Positions 52,962 through 62,136 of a stretch of DNA of 64,000 nucleotides are shown here, one piece after another. The notes under the pieces are model-generated. The model was not told where the DNA came from, searched no databases, and worked only from the letters and a program-made list of their open reading frames with translations. Location: NCBI RefSeq assembly GCF_024734895.1, contig NZ_CP091430.1:7317501-7381500 (forward strand). The letters run 5' to 3'. Both the position numbers and the translations under genes were made by a program. Source of the DNA: Paenibacillus spongiae. GTDB lineage: Bacteria; Bacillota; Bacilli; Paenibacillales; Paenibacillaceae. Position 1 is the first letter of the stretch, and each line of letters begins with the position of its first letter.

Positions 52962-53936
52962 TTAAGACAGCCGGTAGAATGCAAAGGGCTTCCCATATCG
53001 AAAGGAATCGCTTATTCGATCCAGCTCCCCGATGACTTCCGAATCGAGCTGAAGGTGCACGCTCTGCAAGTTATCCTCCATCTGAGCGATGCGCGTAGCG
53101 CCGCCGATCACGGTCGAGACCGCAGGACGGTTCATCAACCAAGCAAGCGATAATGCACTGGGTGTACAGCCGCACTCCGCAGCCAGCTTGCTCACACTCC
53201 GTCCCAGCTCTAACGTCCGGTCATTAATAAACCGATTGAAGCTCGGGTCCGTTTCGGCTCTAGAGCCTTCGGGTGCCTCGGCTGCTCGGCCATACTTTCC
53301 GCTTAGAATGCCGCCGGCCAGCGGAAAGTACGGAATAATTCCGACGCCCTGATCGATACACAAGGGAACAAGCTCCTGTTCAGGCGTACGGTCTGCGAGC
53401 GAGTAACTGACTTGCATCGACACATACCCGGCGAAGCCCTTTCGCTCACTAATCCCCAGCGCCTTCATGAACTCCCACGCGGCATAATTAGACGCGCCAA
53501 TATACCGGACCTTCCCTGAGCTTACCATGTCATCCAGCGTGCGCAAGGTTTCATCCAGCGGCGTCTTCGGGTCGAAGGTATGGATCTGGTACAGATCAAT
53601 ATAATCGGTGTTCAGCCGACGGAGGCTGTCTTCCAGCTCCTGCTGGAGATGAGCGCGGGATGAGCCTCTCGCATTCGGCCCCTGCCCTTTCGGCAATCCA
53701 GCCTTGGTCGCCAACACAACCTCGTGCCGCCTCCCGGCCAAGGCTTGTCCAATGATCCGCTCCGATTCCGATCCGGCATAAATATTGGCTGTATCCACAA
53801 AGTTAATTCCATTGTCCAGGGCGTAATGTATAATCTTAATGGACGTGTCTTGATCGGCTCGTTTACCGAATGCATTCGTACCCAACCCTAATGCCGAGAC
53901 TTCAAGCCCGCTTCCGCCAAGATAGCGATATTTCAT
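52962..53936 (-). CDS. Aldo/keto reductase
   Basis: This 324-residue TIM-barrel NADPH-dependent reductase has the catalytic set Asp48 (FVDTANIY), Tyr53, Lys78 (LATKAG) and His in YQIHTFD, with the cofactor-binding ending ALAWLMNRPAVSTVIGG. The sequence resembles YghZ/Tas-type (beta-subunit-like) AKRs acting on carbonyl compounds. The start at 53936 (MKYRYLGGSGLEV) follows GAGGAG. It is divergent from the methyltransferase gene with almost no gap. The physiological substrate is unknown. Confidence 0.9.
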   Translation of the reverse strand: MKYRYLGGSGLEVSALGLGTNAFGKRADQDTSIKIIHYALDNGINFVDTANIYAGSESERIIGQALAGRRHEVVLATKAGLPKGQGPNARGSSRAHLQQELEDSLRRLNTDYIDLYQIHTFDPKTPLDETLRTLDDMVSSGKVRYIGASNYAAWEFMKALGISERKGFAGYVSMQVSYSLADRTPEQELVPLCIDQGVGIIPYFPLAGGILSGKYGRAAEAPEGSRAETDPSFNRFINDRTLELGRSVSKLAAECGCTPSALSLAWLMNRPAVSTVIGGATRIAQMEDNLQSVHLQLDSEVIGELDRISDSFRYGKPFAFYRLS

Positions 53937-54030
53937 GCTGCGTTTGCTCCTCTGCACTTATTTTTCAAGATCATTCACCTCAGAACAGTCATACTCTCTA
54001 TTTTACAACGAAATAGGAGATGAAGCATGG

Positions 54031-54789
54031 ATGCTGGAACAGAATGAAATTTTGCAATTAAACAAGAAGGGTTGGAACAGAGTAGCCGAGCAGTTTTTCG
54101 AAGGCTCCTTCGACGTCCTGAAATACGGATCCTATGCACCCTCGGAGGAACAGCTGAACCTGCTGGGCGAAGTTCAAAACCGCGTCATTCTGGAAATCGG
54201 CTGCGGCAGCGGACATACGCTGGAGTATCTTGCGAACCGCGGAGCACGCGAGCTGTGGGGCGTAGATTTATCAGGCAAGCAAATCGAGACCGCCCGGGAT
54301 GTCGTTTCCAAGCTGAATGCCGCCGTCAACCTGATTGAATCACCCATGGAGGAGATAGCAGGCCTTCCTATGAATTATTTTGACATTGCCCTCTCGGTCT
54401 ATGCGCTGGGTTGGACCGTAAATTTGCCCAAGACACTGCATAATATCTACGGCAGCCTTAAACCAGGCGGCATATTCGTATTTAGCTGGGAGCACCCCAT
54501 CCACAGCGTGGTCGAATATCACGACGAGCAATTGCGGTTCAGACGCTCCTATGTGACCGAAGGCGCCGAACAGCACGACTCTTGGAGAGGCACCCCCATC
54601 GTCATGCACAACAGGAAGATGAGCACCTTCATCAACACCCTGATCGCCGCCGGGTTTCGTATCGATCAAGTCATCGAAGATTCAAATGTAGCGGATGACG
54701 ATTCGGTCAGCCCGGCAAAATGGTATTCCGGCACGAAAGCGAGGATGATTCCATCCACGTTGATTATCCAGTGCCATAAACCCTGCTAG
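54031..54789 (+). CDS. Class I SAM-dependent methyltransferase
   Basis: This 252-residue protein has a UbiE/COQ5-type methyltransferase domain: SAM motif I VILEIGCGSGHTLEYL (near 51-66), the acidic end of strand 2 (WGVDLS), the VYALGWTVNLPKTLHNI segment and post-motif III GGIFVFSWEHP. It is cytoplasmic, with a small-molecule substrate that cannot be named. The start at 54031 has AGGAG about 11 bases upstream; upstream in-frame codons from 53935 look non-coding. It is monocistronic. Confidence 0.83.
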   Translation: MLEQNEILQLNKKGWNRVAEQFFEGSFDVLKYGSYAPSEEQLNLLGEVQNRVILEIGCGSGHTLEYLANRGARELWGVDLSGKQIETARDVVSKLNAAVNLIESPMEEIAGLPMNYFDIALSVYALGWTVNLPKTLHNIYGSLKPGGIFVFSWEHPIHSVVEYHDEQLRFRRSYVTEGAEQHDSWRGTPIVMHNRKMSTFINTLIAAGFRIDQVIEDSNVADDDSVSPAKWYSGTKARMIPSTLIIQCHKPC

Positions 54790-54840
54790 TCGGTATTGCG
54801 ATCCGGTTATAGCACAGCAGCCCTTTGATTTCGGACTGGC

Positions 54841-56484
54841 TTACATTTGCCGCTTCTCCAGCAGACGGGCTTCCTCCTCAATCCGGCTCACATCGATTCG
54901 TTCGAACAGCAGCGTCAGGTTCCGGATTTGCCGATTGGCCGGAACGGCAGTGAAGCGCCAGGCCGGCGGCTCAAGATGGAGGAACCCTCTTATTTTCTCG
55001 CAGGAGAAGGGAATGAACGGGTGCAGCAGCCGGGCCAGATTGGCGATGATTTGCATGCAGGTATGGAGGGTCTGTCCGCAGGCCTCCCGATTTTCCTTGA
55101 TTCGTGCCCATGGTTTCTGTTCATCTACATATTTGTTAGCCCCTCGAATGTAAGCAAAGATCAGCTCGATCGCTTCCTTCAGACGCCCTTCTTCGATTAA
55201 AACCCCGGACGCCCGATATAAATCCTCGATTGAACGCCGCCATTCCTCGCCAAGCTCCCCTTCCGGAACATATCCCCCGAAGGACTTCTCAATGAAGGAC
55301 AGCGTGCGATTCACGAAATTGCCGAAAGCGCCCAGCAGCTCCCCGTTATGGCTGTAGATGAACTCACGCCATGAAAAGTCGGCATCCCGCTTCTCAGGGC
55401 CGTTCGCGATAAGAAAATACCGGATGGAGTCGGGCTGGTAGCGGCTGATCAGATCCGGCACCCATACCGCCCAGTTGCGGCTGGTCGAGAACTTCTTCCC
55501 TTCCAGGGTCATATATTCACAGGCAATGATCCGATCCGGCAGATGAAGTCCCCCTGCGCCCAGCAGCAAGGCCGGCCACACCAGCGTATGGAACGGGATA
55601 TTGTCCTTGCCGTGCACATAATAAGCGATAATCGGGTCGCCTCCATCCCGCCAGAAGGATTCCCAGTCGCCGCCTGTCTCGGCCGCCCACTGCTTGCTGG
55701 CCGACAAGTAGCCGCTGACGGCTTCGATCCAGACGTAGATTCTCTTATCCTCGAACCCTTCGACCGGAACGTCGACGCCCCAGGACAAGTCTCTCGTTGC
55801 GGCACGGTCCGGAAGGCCTTCTTCCAGATACCGCTCTGTCAGTTGTACCGCGTTGTCGCGCCAACCCTCCGCCTGGCGGACGTACTCCGTTAACTCCGGC
55901 TGGAACCGGGAGAGGGCAAGATAATAATGCTCCGTCGGCCGCTCTACAGGCGCGTTCCCGCATAGCTTGCATATCTTCTCGGATAAATCCAAGGGATCGA
56001 GCAGGGTGGAACAGTAATCGCATTGATCGCCCCGGGCGCGGTTCCCGCAAACCGGACACTTTCCCTCCACATAGCGGTCGGGCAGGAATCGCTGATCCGT
56101 CTCGCAATAGGTCTGCAGGATCGTCTTCCTGTATAAATAGCCGTTCTCCAGCAGCTTCAAGAACAGCTCTTGGACGACTTGGTGATGATCGGACCGGTCC
56201 GTACGCGTATACAGATCATACGAGAAACCCAGCTGCCGGAAGCACTCCGTAAACTCCGCATGGTACCGGTCCGCAATATCGCCTGGGGCGACGCCCTCCT
56301 GAATGGCTTGAACGGCGACCGGCGTCCCATGACAATCGCTTCCCGACACATATAATACCTTCTCCCCCTTCGCGCGAAAATAACGGGCCAGCACGTCCCC
56401 AGGCAATAAGCTGGCCACTCGTCCCAGATGCAGGGAGCCATTCGCATAAGGCCATGCCCCGCCGATAAATACAGCTGCCATCAT
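54841..56484 (-). CDS. metG: Methionyl-tRNA synthetase (short form, T-box regulated)
   Basis: This 547-residue class I synthetase charges tRNA-Met. It has HLGR (19-22) in place of HIGH, cysteine pairs for zinc knuckles (143/146, 155/158, 172/175) and KFSTS (331-335) in place of KMSKS, then an anticodon-binding helical domain ([13 protein letters not shown] onward). It lacks the C-terminal tRNA-binding (EMAP-like) domain of the 650-residue Bacillus MetS, so it may be a second MetRS. A T-box leader with an ATG specifier lies upstream. The start is 56484 or 56481, after GAGGAGG. Confidence 0.92.
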   Translation of the reverse strand: MMAAVFIGGAWPYANGSLHLGRVASLLPGDVLARYFRAKGEKVLYVSGSDCHGTPVAVQAIQEGVAPGDIADRYHAEFTECFRQLGFSYDLYTRTDRSDHHQVVQELFLKLLENGYLYRKTILQTYCETDQRFLPDRYVEGKCPVCGNRARGDQCDYCSTLLDPLDLSEKICKLCGNAPVERPTEHYYLALSRFQPELTEYVRQAEGWRDNAVQLTERYLEEGLPDRAATRDLSWGVDVPVEGFEDKRIYVWIEAVSGYLSASKQWAAETGGDWESFWRDGGDPIIAYYVHGKDNIPFHTLVWPALLLGAGGLHLPDRIIACEYMTLEGKKFSTSRNWAVWVPDLISRYQPDSIRYFLIANGPEKRDADFSWREFIYSHNGELLGAFGNFVNRTLSFIEKSFGGYVPEGELGEEWRRSIEDLYRASGVLIEEGRLKEAIELIFAYIRGANKYVDEQKPWARIKENREACGQTLHTCMQIIANLARLLHPFIPFSCEKIRGFLHLEPPAWRFTAVPANRQIRNLTLLFERIDVSRIEEEARLLEKRQM

Positions 56485-56606
56485 GATTTCCTCCTCTTTT
56501 GTTAAGAAGAATCCGCCATCGCCGTCGTAAGCGGCGAACTGCGTCTCTTCCCTCAGAAATATAAGCAAAGTATCGCGGAACCTTATACCTTCTTATTTGC
56601 GGACAC

Positions 56607-56941
56607 ACAAAAAAGCCCTCATCCCCAAAGGGACGAGAGCTGTGCTCACGCGGTACCACCCAATTTCATCAATGCCTTGCGGCATTCACCTCTTCAGGTA
56701 CGACGCGGCAGGCGCATGTATACCCTAGCACAGTAACGGGTGCGGGTTCCGGCGCAGCCTACAACCAAGGACGGTTTCGGTGCGCAGCTCAGAGACCATA
56801 TTCCCACGGTTATTCTTTACCCCTTTTCACCGACCGGGGCTCTCTGTACAAAGACATCGCCATGGTACTCCTTCTCTTCTTCGCTTTTGTCAGAATATTC
56901 AAGTTATTGGAAATTATACGATGGCGGGTCGGGAAAGTCAA
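56607..56941 (-). ncRNA. T-box riboswitch (tRNA-Met) with promoter, controlling metG
   Basis: The promoter on the minus strand has -35 TTGACT (56936-56941) and -10 TATAAT (56913-56918) with a 17-base spacer. The leader has AGTA and GAA of the specifier loop, with the codon ATG at 56797-56799 after GAAT; AGAGAG and GGTCGGTG follow the usual stem-I layout. The T-box core GGGTGGTACCGCG is at 56649-56661 and a terminator with seven T at 56609-56637. Uncharged tRNA-Met should allow read-through into metG. Confidence 0.95.
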
Positions 56942-57070
56942 GATGCAGACATGCTTCCAGAATCGAAGATATGCTCCCCCAACACCAGCGAAATTCTGCT
57001 CGTTGAATCAACTAATAGAGTTCTTAATATGCCCTGTCTATTCCGCTTCTATTTCGTCAGAAAGCTGTCA

Positions 57071-58045
57071 TCACTGGCCGATAAACTGCAGCGCGCTGCG
57101 GGCGTGCGCGCCGGCAAGCTCCCTGGCGAATCGTTGATCCGGGAAGCCTCTATGGAGCAGCTTCAATCCCCCCGATATTAACGACAGATGATGGTGGAAC
57201 CGGTAGAACAGCATCCGGTCAGAGTCGAGAGCGTCGTTCTTCAGATAGCGGTAATATTCCCCGAAGCGAAATTCCAAGAAGCTGTGCTCATGCTCTATAT
57301 CGAAGAACGAAGCTCCCTCGATGTCGATCAAATAAGGCTCCAGCTTGTCATTCACCAATACATGATCCGGCCCCAGCTCTCCATGAATGAATCCGTAGCG
57401 GTTTCTGGGCTCTATTCGCGCTTCAAGCTCGTTCAGCTTGTCGAGCAGCTTGCTTTGATTGGCTCCGATGCTGTCCATATGCCGGGCGGCATAAGCTAAC
57501 TGCACGTTGGCATTCTCAAGCTGCTGCAGATGACAAGCTCTTGGATGGAGCCCGAACCGGGACAGCTCTCCATGGGAAGCCCTCTCATCCCCATGCATTA
57601 TGGTCAGCATTTCACCCAATTGTTCGAATAAAGCCGCTTTAACCCGTGAATCTGCATGTTGGAAATAGGCTTCGGCTTTCGGTCCCTCCACATATTGAAC
57701 GAGAGCATAATCGAAGGGGTAGCGGTCCCGGTCCTGATTCAGATCATACAGTGCGGGGGTTCGGACGCCCCGCCGGGTCAAATACGTGTTGTTCAATTCA
57801 AATAACCGTCCGCCATAGGGCTGATCGTCCGTTTGTCCGTTTGCGATTTCTTCTTGAAAGTAGTTCATGGTCAAATCCCATACATAAAGTACACAGGTGA
57901 ATCCATTCCTGCAATCGATCCTGTAGACCACCTTCTGCGCACCGCCATGCATTCTCGTTACACGCTCTATAATATAACCGGAACCTAACACCTTCTCGAT
58001 ATAGTCCTGCAAATCGGTTTGGCTCAGGTGACCCTTTATTTCCAA
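57071..58045 (-). CDS. Aminoglycoside-phosphotransferase-fold protein
   Basis: This protein of 324 (up to 336) residues has the APH/choline-kinase fold. It shows an N-lobe nucleotide-binding loop (MHGGAQKVVYRIDC), the YALVQYVEGPKAE hinge, the catalytic loop FIHGELGPDHVLVN and the metal motif LIDIEG. The usual HGD is HGE here, a variant also seen in other bacterial members. It probably phosphorylates a small alcohol; resistance is not implied. The start is uncertain: TTG at 58045 follows GGAGTG at 7 bases, while ATG at 58081 or 58060 has no site. It is monocistronic. Confidence 0.8.
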   Translation of the reverse strand: MEIKGHLSQTDLQDYIEKVLGSGYIIERVTRMHGGAQKVVYRIDCRNGFTCVLYVWDLTMNYFQEEIANGQTDDQPYGGRLFELNNTYLTRRGVRTPALYDLNQDRDRYPFDYALVQYVEGPKAEAYFQHADSRVKAALFEQLGEMLTIMHGDERASHGELSRFGLHPRACHLQQLENANVQLAYAARHMDSIGANQSKLLDKLNELEARIEPRNRYGFIHGELGPDHVLVNDKLEPYLIDIEGASFFDIEHEHSFLEFRFGEYYRYLKNDALDSDRMLFYRFHHHLSLISGGLKLLHRGFPDQRFARELAGAHARSALQFIGQ

Positions 58046-58111
58046 TGAACGACACTCCATTCTATCGGTATTGCCGGCCATCCAACTTTATAAGAAATCG
58101 GCCTGAAAGTA

Positions 58112-58216
58112 TAGACTGTTTCGGAAGGCTCTGTTATGATGTTGAATGAGTTCTAGTTAAAAATAGCCATACGGAAACAGCCTTTGGAGCCGACGCTCCG
58201 GAGGCTTTCTTTTTTG
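58112..58216 (+). ncRNA. Candidate small RNA with own promoter and terminator
   Basis: -35-like TAGACT (58112-58117) and -10 TATGAT (58135-58140) are 17 bases apart. About 70 bases later a strong terminator ends it: arms AGCCTTTGGAGC and GCTCCGGAGGCT, then TTCTTTTTT. No open reading frame fits between them and no neighbouring gene on the plus strand needs this terminator. Confidence 0.45.
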
Positions 58217-58344
58217 CTGTATATAGAGCCCGCAGGTTGAATGCGCTTAGTATCCTTGCATGCAATATTCGATTATGCAGTTTGTATGGTGTAGAGAGTG
58301 TTGTGCAAAGTGCAGCATGCTTTCATTTTGGGACTCATAATACC

Positions 58345-58655
58345 CCTTTTTGTGTATTTTATACAACAATATGGGTTGTTAAGCCGCCCTGCAGTGGGAA
58401 TTGTTGCATTTTATGCAATAATATCAGCTTAATCAGTGTTTTCACTCTTTAATATTGTATTTAATACAACTATCCTAGCTATGAAGTCATGATTTGCTGT
58501 TCTACAGTAGAAATTCTTGCATTTTATACAACAATATCCGCTTAATCTGTGTATTTCCCTGCCCGGTGTTGTATTTTATACAACCATGCTGACTATGAAG
58601 TCATGATCTGCCACTCTACAGCAGAAGTTACTCCATATTATGTAACAATCAATCC
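58345..58655. repeat. Imperfect tandem repeats, 113-114 bp unit
   Basis: Anchor CTRCAG recurs at 58389, 58502 and 58616. Each unit holds two AT-rich palindromes (TTGCATTTTATGCAA and TTGTATTTAATACAA type), the phrase ATATC-GCTTAATC-GTG, and CTATGAAGTCATGAT before the next anchor. The first and last units are partial. Confidence 0.75.
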
Positions 58656-58915
58656 ACACTTCGCCCGCGTTTTCCCTAACCAGTAATGTACATATACAAG
58701 ATATTTTATGTCATAAACTTCCATTAATATATTAATTTGGATAATCCCGGAAATCATTCATCTTGCTTCTTTGTCTCTTATTAAGTCAGGCTTATGATCC
58801 AATTTCATAAGGTTTATGAAATCGACTCCTTATCATTCCATCCTTCATGCATGAGAACGAATCCGGCTGCGAACGATAACGGAATGATCATGATCACAAA
58901 GGCGGGGGGGTTCTC

Positions 58916-59659
58916 ATGCGATTTCAGGATAAAGTAGCGATCGTAACCGGAGGAGCAAGCGGGATCGGCGAGCAAACGGTGCGTCTGTTCGCAGCGGAAG
59001 GCGCCAAAGTCGTTATCGCTGATTTCTCTGACCGCGGTACAGCCGTTTCACAGGAGCTCAACGATCAAGGACGCGATACGTTGTTTGTCAAAACGGATGT
59101 GACGAAAGAAGCCGATGTGCAGCGAATGGTTCAAGAGACGGTCGGCAAATACGGTCAGATCGACATTCTGTTCGCCAATGCCGGCATTGCGAGCGATGCT
59201 CCGGGACACTTGCTTTCCTTAGAAAAATGGCAGCGGACCATCGACATCAATTTGACCGGCGTCTTCCTCTGCGACAAGTATGTCATCGAGCAAATGCTGG
59301 CACAAGGAACAGGCGGGGCCATCGTGAATTGCGGCTCGATTCACAGCCATGCCGGGAAGAGCGGTGTAACCGCCTATGCATCCGCCAAGGGCGGCGTCAA
59401 GCTGTTAACGCAAAGCTTAGGGGTCGACTATGCCAAGGAAGGCATCCGCGTGAATGCCATTTGCCCGGGTTACATCGATACCCCTTTGATTGCCGGCAGG
59501 AACGAAGCGATTAACGAGCATCTGATCAGCTTGCACCCGATCGGGCGTCTCGGGAAGCCGGAAGAAGTGGCGAAGGCCGTTCTGTTCCTGGCAAGCGACG
59601 ACGCGTCCTTCATTACCGGCACCAGCCTCCTCGTCGACGGCGGCTATACCGCTCAATAA
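58916..59659 (+). CDS. SDR-family oxidoreductase
   Basis: This 247-residue classical short-chain dehydrogenase carries TGGASGIG (near 11-18), the NAG strand as ANAGIA, Ser in NCGSIHSHAG, YASAKGG (Tyr, Lys) and the C-terminal ITGTSLLVDGGYTAQ. VVIADFSD at strand 2 suggests NAD(H). The closest described relatives are glucose 1-dehydrogenase or 3-oxoacyl reductase types, but the substrate is open. ATG follows a run of seven G at 6 bases. It is a single gene with its own terminator. Confidence 0.87.
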   Translation: MRFQDKVAIVTGGASGIGEQTVRLFAAEGAKVVIADFSDRGTAVSQELNDQGRDTLFVKTDVTKEADVQRMVQETVGKYGQIDILFANAGIASDAPGHLLSLEKWQRTIDINLTGVFLCDKYVIEQMLAQGTGGAIVNCGSIHSHAGKSGVTAYASAKGGVKLLTQSLGVDYAKEGIRVNAICPGYIDTPLIAGRNEAINEHLISLHPIGRLGKPEEVAKAVLFLASDDASFITGTSLLVDGGYTAQ

Positions 59660-59683
59660 GGCGCACCTCCTGCGCGCATAAGA

Positions 59684-59733
59684 AAAAGAACCTTCAGCAC
59701 TCACCACCATACGAGTGGAGCTGAAGGTTCTTT
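59684..59733. terminator. Bidirectional terminator
   Basis: The arms AAAGAACCTTCAGC and GCTGAAGGTTCTTT with an inner ACTC/GAGT stem serve the SDR gene and the ADP-ribosylglycohydrolase operon. Confidence 0.88.
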
Positions 59734-59745
59734 CATTAACTGCAA

Positions 59746-61131
59746 TTACACGCTATGCTTCCGCACCGCACCAACCGTCCAATCGGACAATTCCGTGATC
59801 TTCATCTTCTTCAGACCTCTCAGATAAGTGTCCAGATCGCCGATCGGATCCGTCCACTTGCTGTCGATGGTTCCCAGGCCGTTCATGATCCCGAGTGCCG
59901 AGACGATTTGAGCAGCGTTGCAGTCGACGTCTTGTCCGACCATCGCAATAATGTGCAGCGTTTCGTCGAAATCGCCATTGCCGTACCACAGCGCAACGAC
60001 TTCGGCCATCGCGTTCGGGTAGGCGTGAATCCAGTTGTACTCCTTGAACTTTTCCTCGCACAGCGCCCAAGTCTGCTGCCAATCCTCGTGCTGACGGCAC
60101 CATTCCAGCGCCGTAGAAACGAAATCATAATACTCGCTGTCGGAAGGGATCGCCTCCACGGACAATTCCACGATCTTGCGGATGTCCTTCTCGACGAATG
60201 CGAGCGATACGAAGACCGCATTGAAGATTTCGCCCAGCACGCCATTGCCGGCATGGGAGACGACGCCGTCCTTCCAGGCCAATCTGGCCGCTTCCTTCGG
60301 ATTGCCCGGAGCCACCATGCCGCAGATAGCCCCCCGCATCTGAGCGCCGATCCATTCCCGGAACGGGTTGTTCCGATAGCCGCTCTCAGGCGGGTAGATG
60401 CCTGTGCGAATGTTCTTCAGGGCGATCTCTTCCGCCGACCATCCGCTCGGCACCAAGGCGACCCACTCCTCGGCAATCGTATCGGAAGTCACCTCATAGC
60501 CCTGTTTATCGAACGCGCTCAGGAATGCAATTTCGAATGTAATGTCGTCATTGTACGTATTCGGCTTGCGGACGTAATGGCGAATATCGCCGAATTTCGC
60601 CTTCAGCTTCTCCGAGGTGTATCCCTCAATCGCGGTTCCTAGCGCGCCTCCGACGATTTGAGCGAGCCATCCCGCATAGATCCGCGAAGCGAAATCTTCC
60701 GCTTTCACATCGTACGGGCCGTATGAAGGGAATTTCGCTTTCTGCTCATACGCTTCCCAGGTCGTATAAGGGGTGTACGTCCAGAAGTTCGATTGCTCGT
60801 TCTTCGGCAGACGGTTCAGCTCCGCCATCAGCCGTGCCGTAATCCGCTGAAGCTCCGCCATATCGTCCTTGGAATAGGCCTCTTCGCCCGCGTCCAGCAG
60901 CGGAAGCAGATGGTCCGTCTCATAGCCCATATTGTGCATCGATTGCACGGCCGCTACGGCCAGCATCTCGGGAGCTCCGGAGCCTGGTACATTGCTGTGC
61001 CAGAACAGCTTAAGCGTCATGTCATGGAATTTCTCCACTTCATTCATCGCCAGCCATGTCTGTTCTTCTTCATCCAATACGACCGGATTCGCCTCTTGCA
61101 GCAAACGGTATGCTCTTTCCCATGCTTTCAT
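59746..61131 (-). CDS. ADP-ribosylglycohydrolase-family protein
   Basis: This 461-residue protein has a C-terminal two thirds in the ADP-ribosylglycohydrolase (ARH/DraG) fold: YAGWLAQIVGGALGTAIEGY, the metal site NDDITFE (for T-D-D-T-x-x), DGVVSHAGNGVLGE and GQDVDCNAA (for G-x-D-x-D-x-x-A). Together these place the Mg2+ ligands. The N-terminal 140 residues are an unassigned helical region. It hydrolyses an N- or O-glycosidic bond to ribose. The start at 61131 follows GGGGAGGA. It is the last gene of an operon with two nucleoside hydrolases and an ABC permease. Confidence 0.85.
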   Translation of the reverse strand: MKAWERAYRLLQEANPVVLDEEEQTWLAMNEVEKFHDMTLKLFWHSNVPGSGAPEMLAVAAVQSMHNMGYETDHLLPLLDAGEEAYSKDDMAELQRITARLMAELNRLPKNEQSNFWTYTPYTTWEAYEQKAKFPSYGPYDVKAEDFASRIYAGWLAQIVGGALGTAIEGYTSEKLKAKFGDIRHYVRKPNTYNDDITFEIAFLSAFDKQGYEVTSDTIAEEWVALVPSGWSAEEIALKNIRTGIYPPESGYRNNPFREWIGAQMRGAICGMVAPGNPKEAARLAWKDGVVSHAGNGVLGEIFNAVFVSLAFVEKDIRKIVELSVEAIPSDSEYYDFVSTALEWCRQHEDWQQTWALCEEKFKEYNWIHAYPNAMAEVVALWYGNGDFDETLHIIAMVGQDVDCNAAQIVSALGIMNGLGTIDSKWTDPIGDLDTYLRGLKKMKITELSDWTVGAVRKHSV

Positions 61132-61176
61132 TGGTGATTCCTCCCCCGTCAATATCCATTGAAGTGCTTCAAGCTT

Positions 61177-62115
61177 TTACACAACCCGGCTCATAAAATG
61201 CGCCAGAAAACGTTCGGCATCGACTTCCACGCATACGTGAATGCTTGGCGACTGGGCCGCCGTCCCGGTTTCGTTAACCCGGGTTTGGCCCAGCGCAGGC
61301 GCGCCGTCTTCCGTGTCGACTTCAATCGGCATCGCCACGATCTTGCAGAACGAAGGATCGATGACGACCCCGACCGCCAGCGGATCATGCAGGGCGCAGC
61401 CGCCGATGCCGGGATTAAAGTTTTCATATGCGTCCATGTAGAAATCCGCTGCATCTGCCATAAAGCGCGACAGCTCCGTCCCATCGCTTCTCCACTCCTG
61501 CAGCCGGGTCCGTGGCAGCAAAGTCTTCATCGTAACGTCCAAGCCGACCATCGTGATCGGGAGTCCGGAACGGAACACAAACGCCGCAGCCTCCGGATCG
61601 CTATGAATATTCGCTTCTGCGTATGGCGTCACGTTGCCGGGTACCGTTGCGGCCCCGCCCATGATGACGACTTCGTCCACCAGGCTGACGAACTCGGGAT
61701 CCGCTTCGATGGCCAGCGCCAGGTTGGTCAGCGGGCCGACCGCGATAATCGTAATTTCACCCGGCATCCGCCGCACTTGGTCGACCATGAACTCGGCCGC
61801 CGTCATCGAACCGGCCCGTCCTGTGGGCGAAGCCCCGCGCAGCGCGCCGCCAAGACCGTCCTCGCCGTGCACATGCTTGGCATCGCCCAGCACATCCGCA
61901 CGGCGGAACGGCTTGCTTGCGCCGGCATAGACCGGTACGTCCCCTTGTCCAAGCATCTCGAGGACATATAACGTATTGCGGGTCGCGACCTCCGAAGAAA
62001 TGTTCCCGAACTGCGTCGTCAGTCCCAGGAGCCGCAGCTCAGGGGAATGCGCCGCATAGGCAATTGCCATCATATCGTCGATACCCGTATCGACATCCAG
62101 AATAACCGGTTTCAC
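61177..62115 (-). CDS. Nucleoside hydrolase (IunH family), first copy in reading order from the right: second
   Basis: This 312-residue protein is an inosine-uridine-type nucleoside hydrolase, which cleaves N-ribosides to base and ribose. The Ca2+ motif DVDTGIDD (7-14), the GPLTNLALA helix and MGG(A) strand, NIHSDPEAA (N-x-x-x-D-x-E-A) and the late ALHDPLAV with the catalytic His-Asp are all visible. The start is GTG at 62115 after GAGGTGG. It lies 21 bp behind another nucleoside hydrolase and 45 bp before the ADP-ribosylglycohydrolase gene, all on one strand. Confidence 0.9.
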   Translation of the reverse strand: MKPVILDVDTGIDDMMAIAYAAHSPELRLLGLTTQFGNISSEVATRNTLYVLEMLGQGDVPVYAGASKPFRRADVLGDAKHVHGEDGLGGALRGASPTGRAGSMTAAEFMVDQVRRMPGEITIIAVGPLTNLALAIEADPEFVSLVDEVVIMGGAATVPGNVTPYAEANIHSDPEAAAFVFRSGLPITMVGLDVTMKTLLPRTRLQEWRSDGTELSRFMADAADFYMDAYENFNPGIGGCALHDPLAVGVVIDPSFCKIVAMPIEVDTEDGAPALGQTRVNETGTAAQSPSIHVCVEVDAERFLAHFMSRVV

Positions 62116-62136
62116 TGTATGCCCACCTCGCTGCTG

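Larger units (their letters stand above)
58046..58915. other. Long intergenic region with candidate small RNA and tandem repeats
   Basis: These 870 bases hold no supported protein gene. They contain a promoter-hairpin unit (58112-58216), about three imperfect tandem units of 113-114 bp (58345-58655) and the leader of an SDR gene with a G-rich ribosome site. Confidence 0.6.

Noticed and set aside
59755-60642. Plus-strand open frame of 295 codons
   Set aside because: Antisense to the ADP-ribosylglycohydrolase gene.
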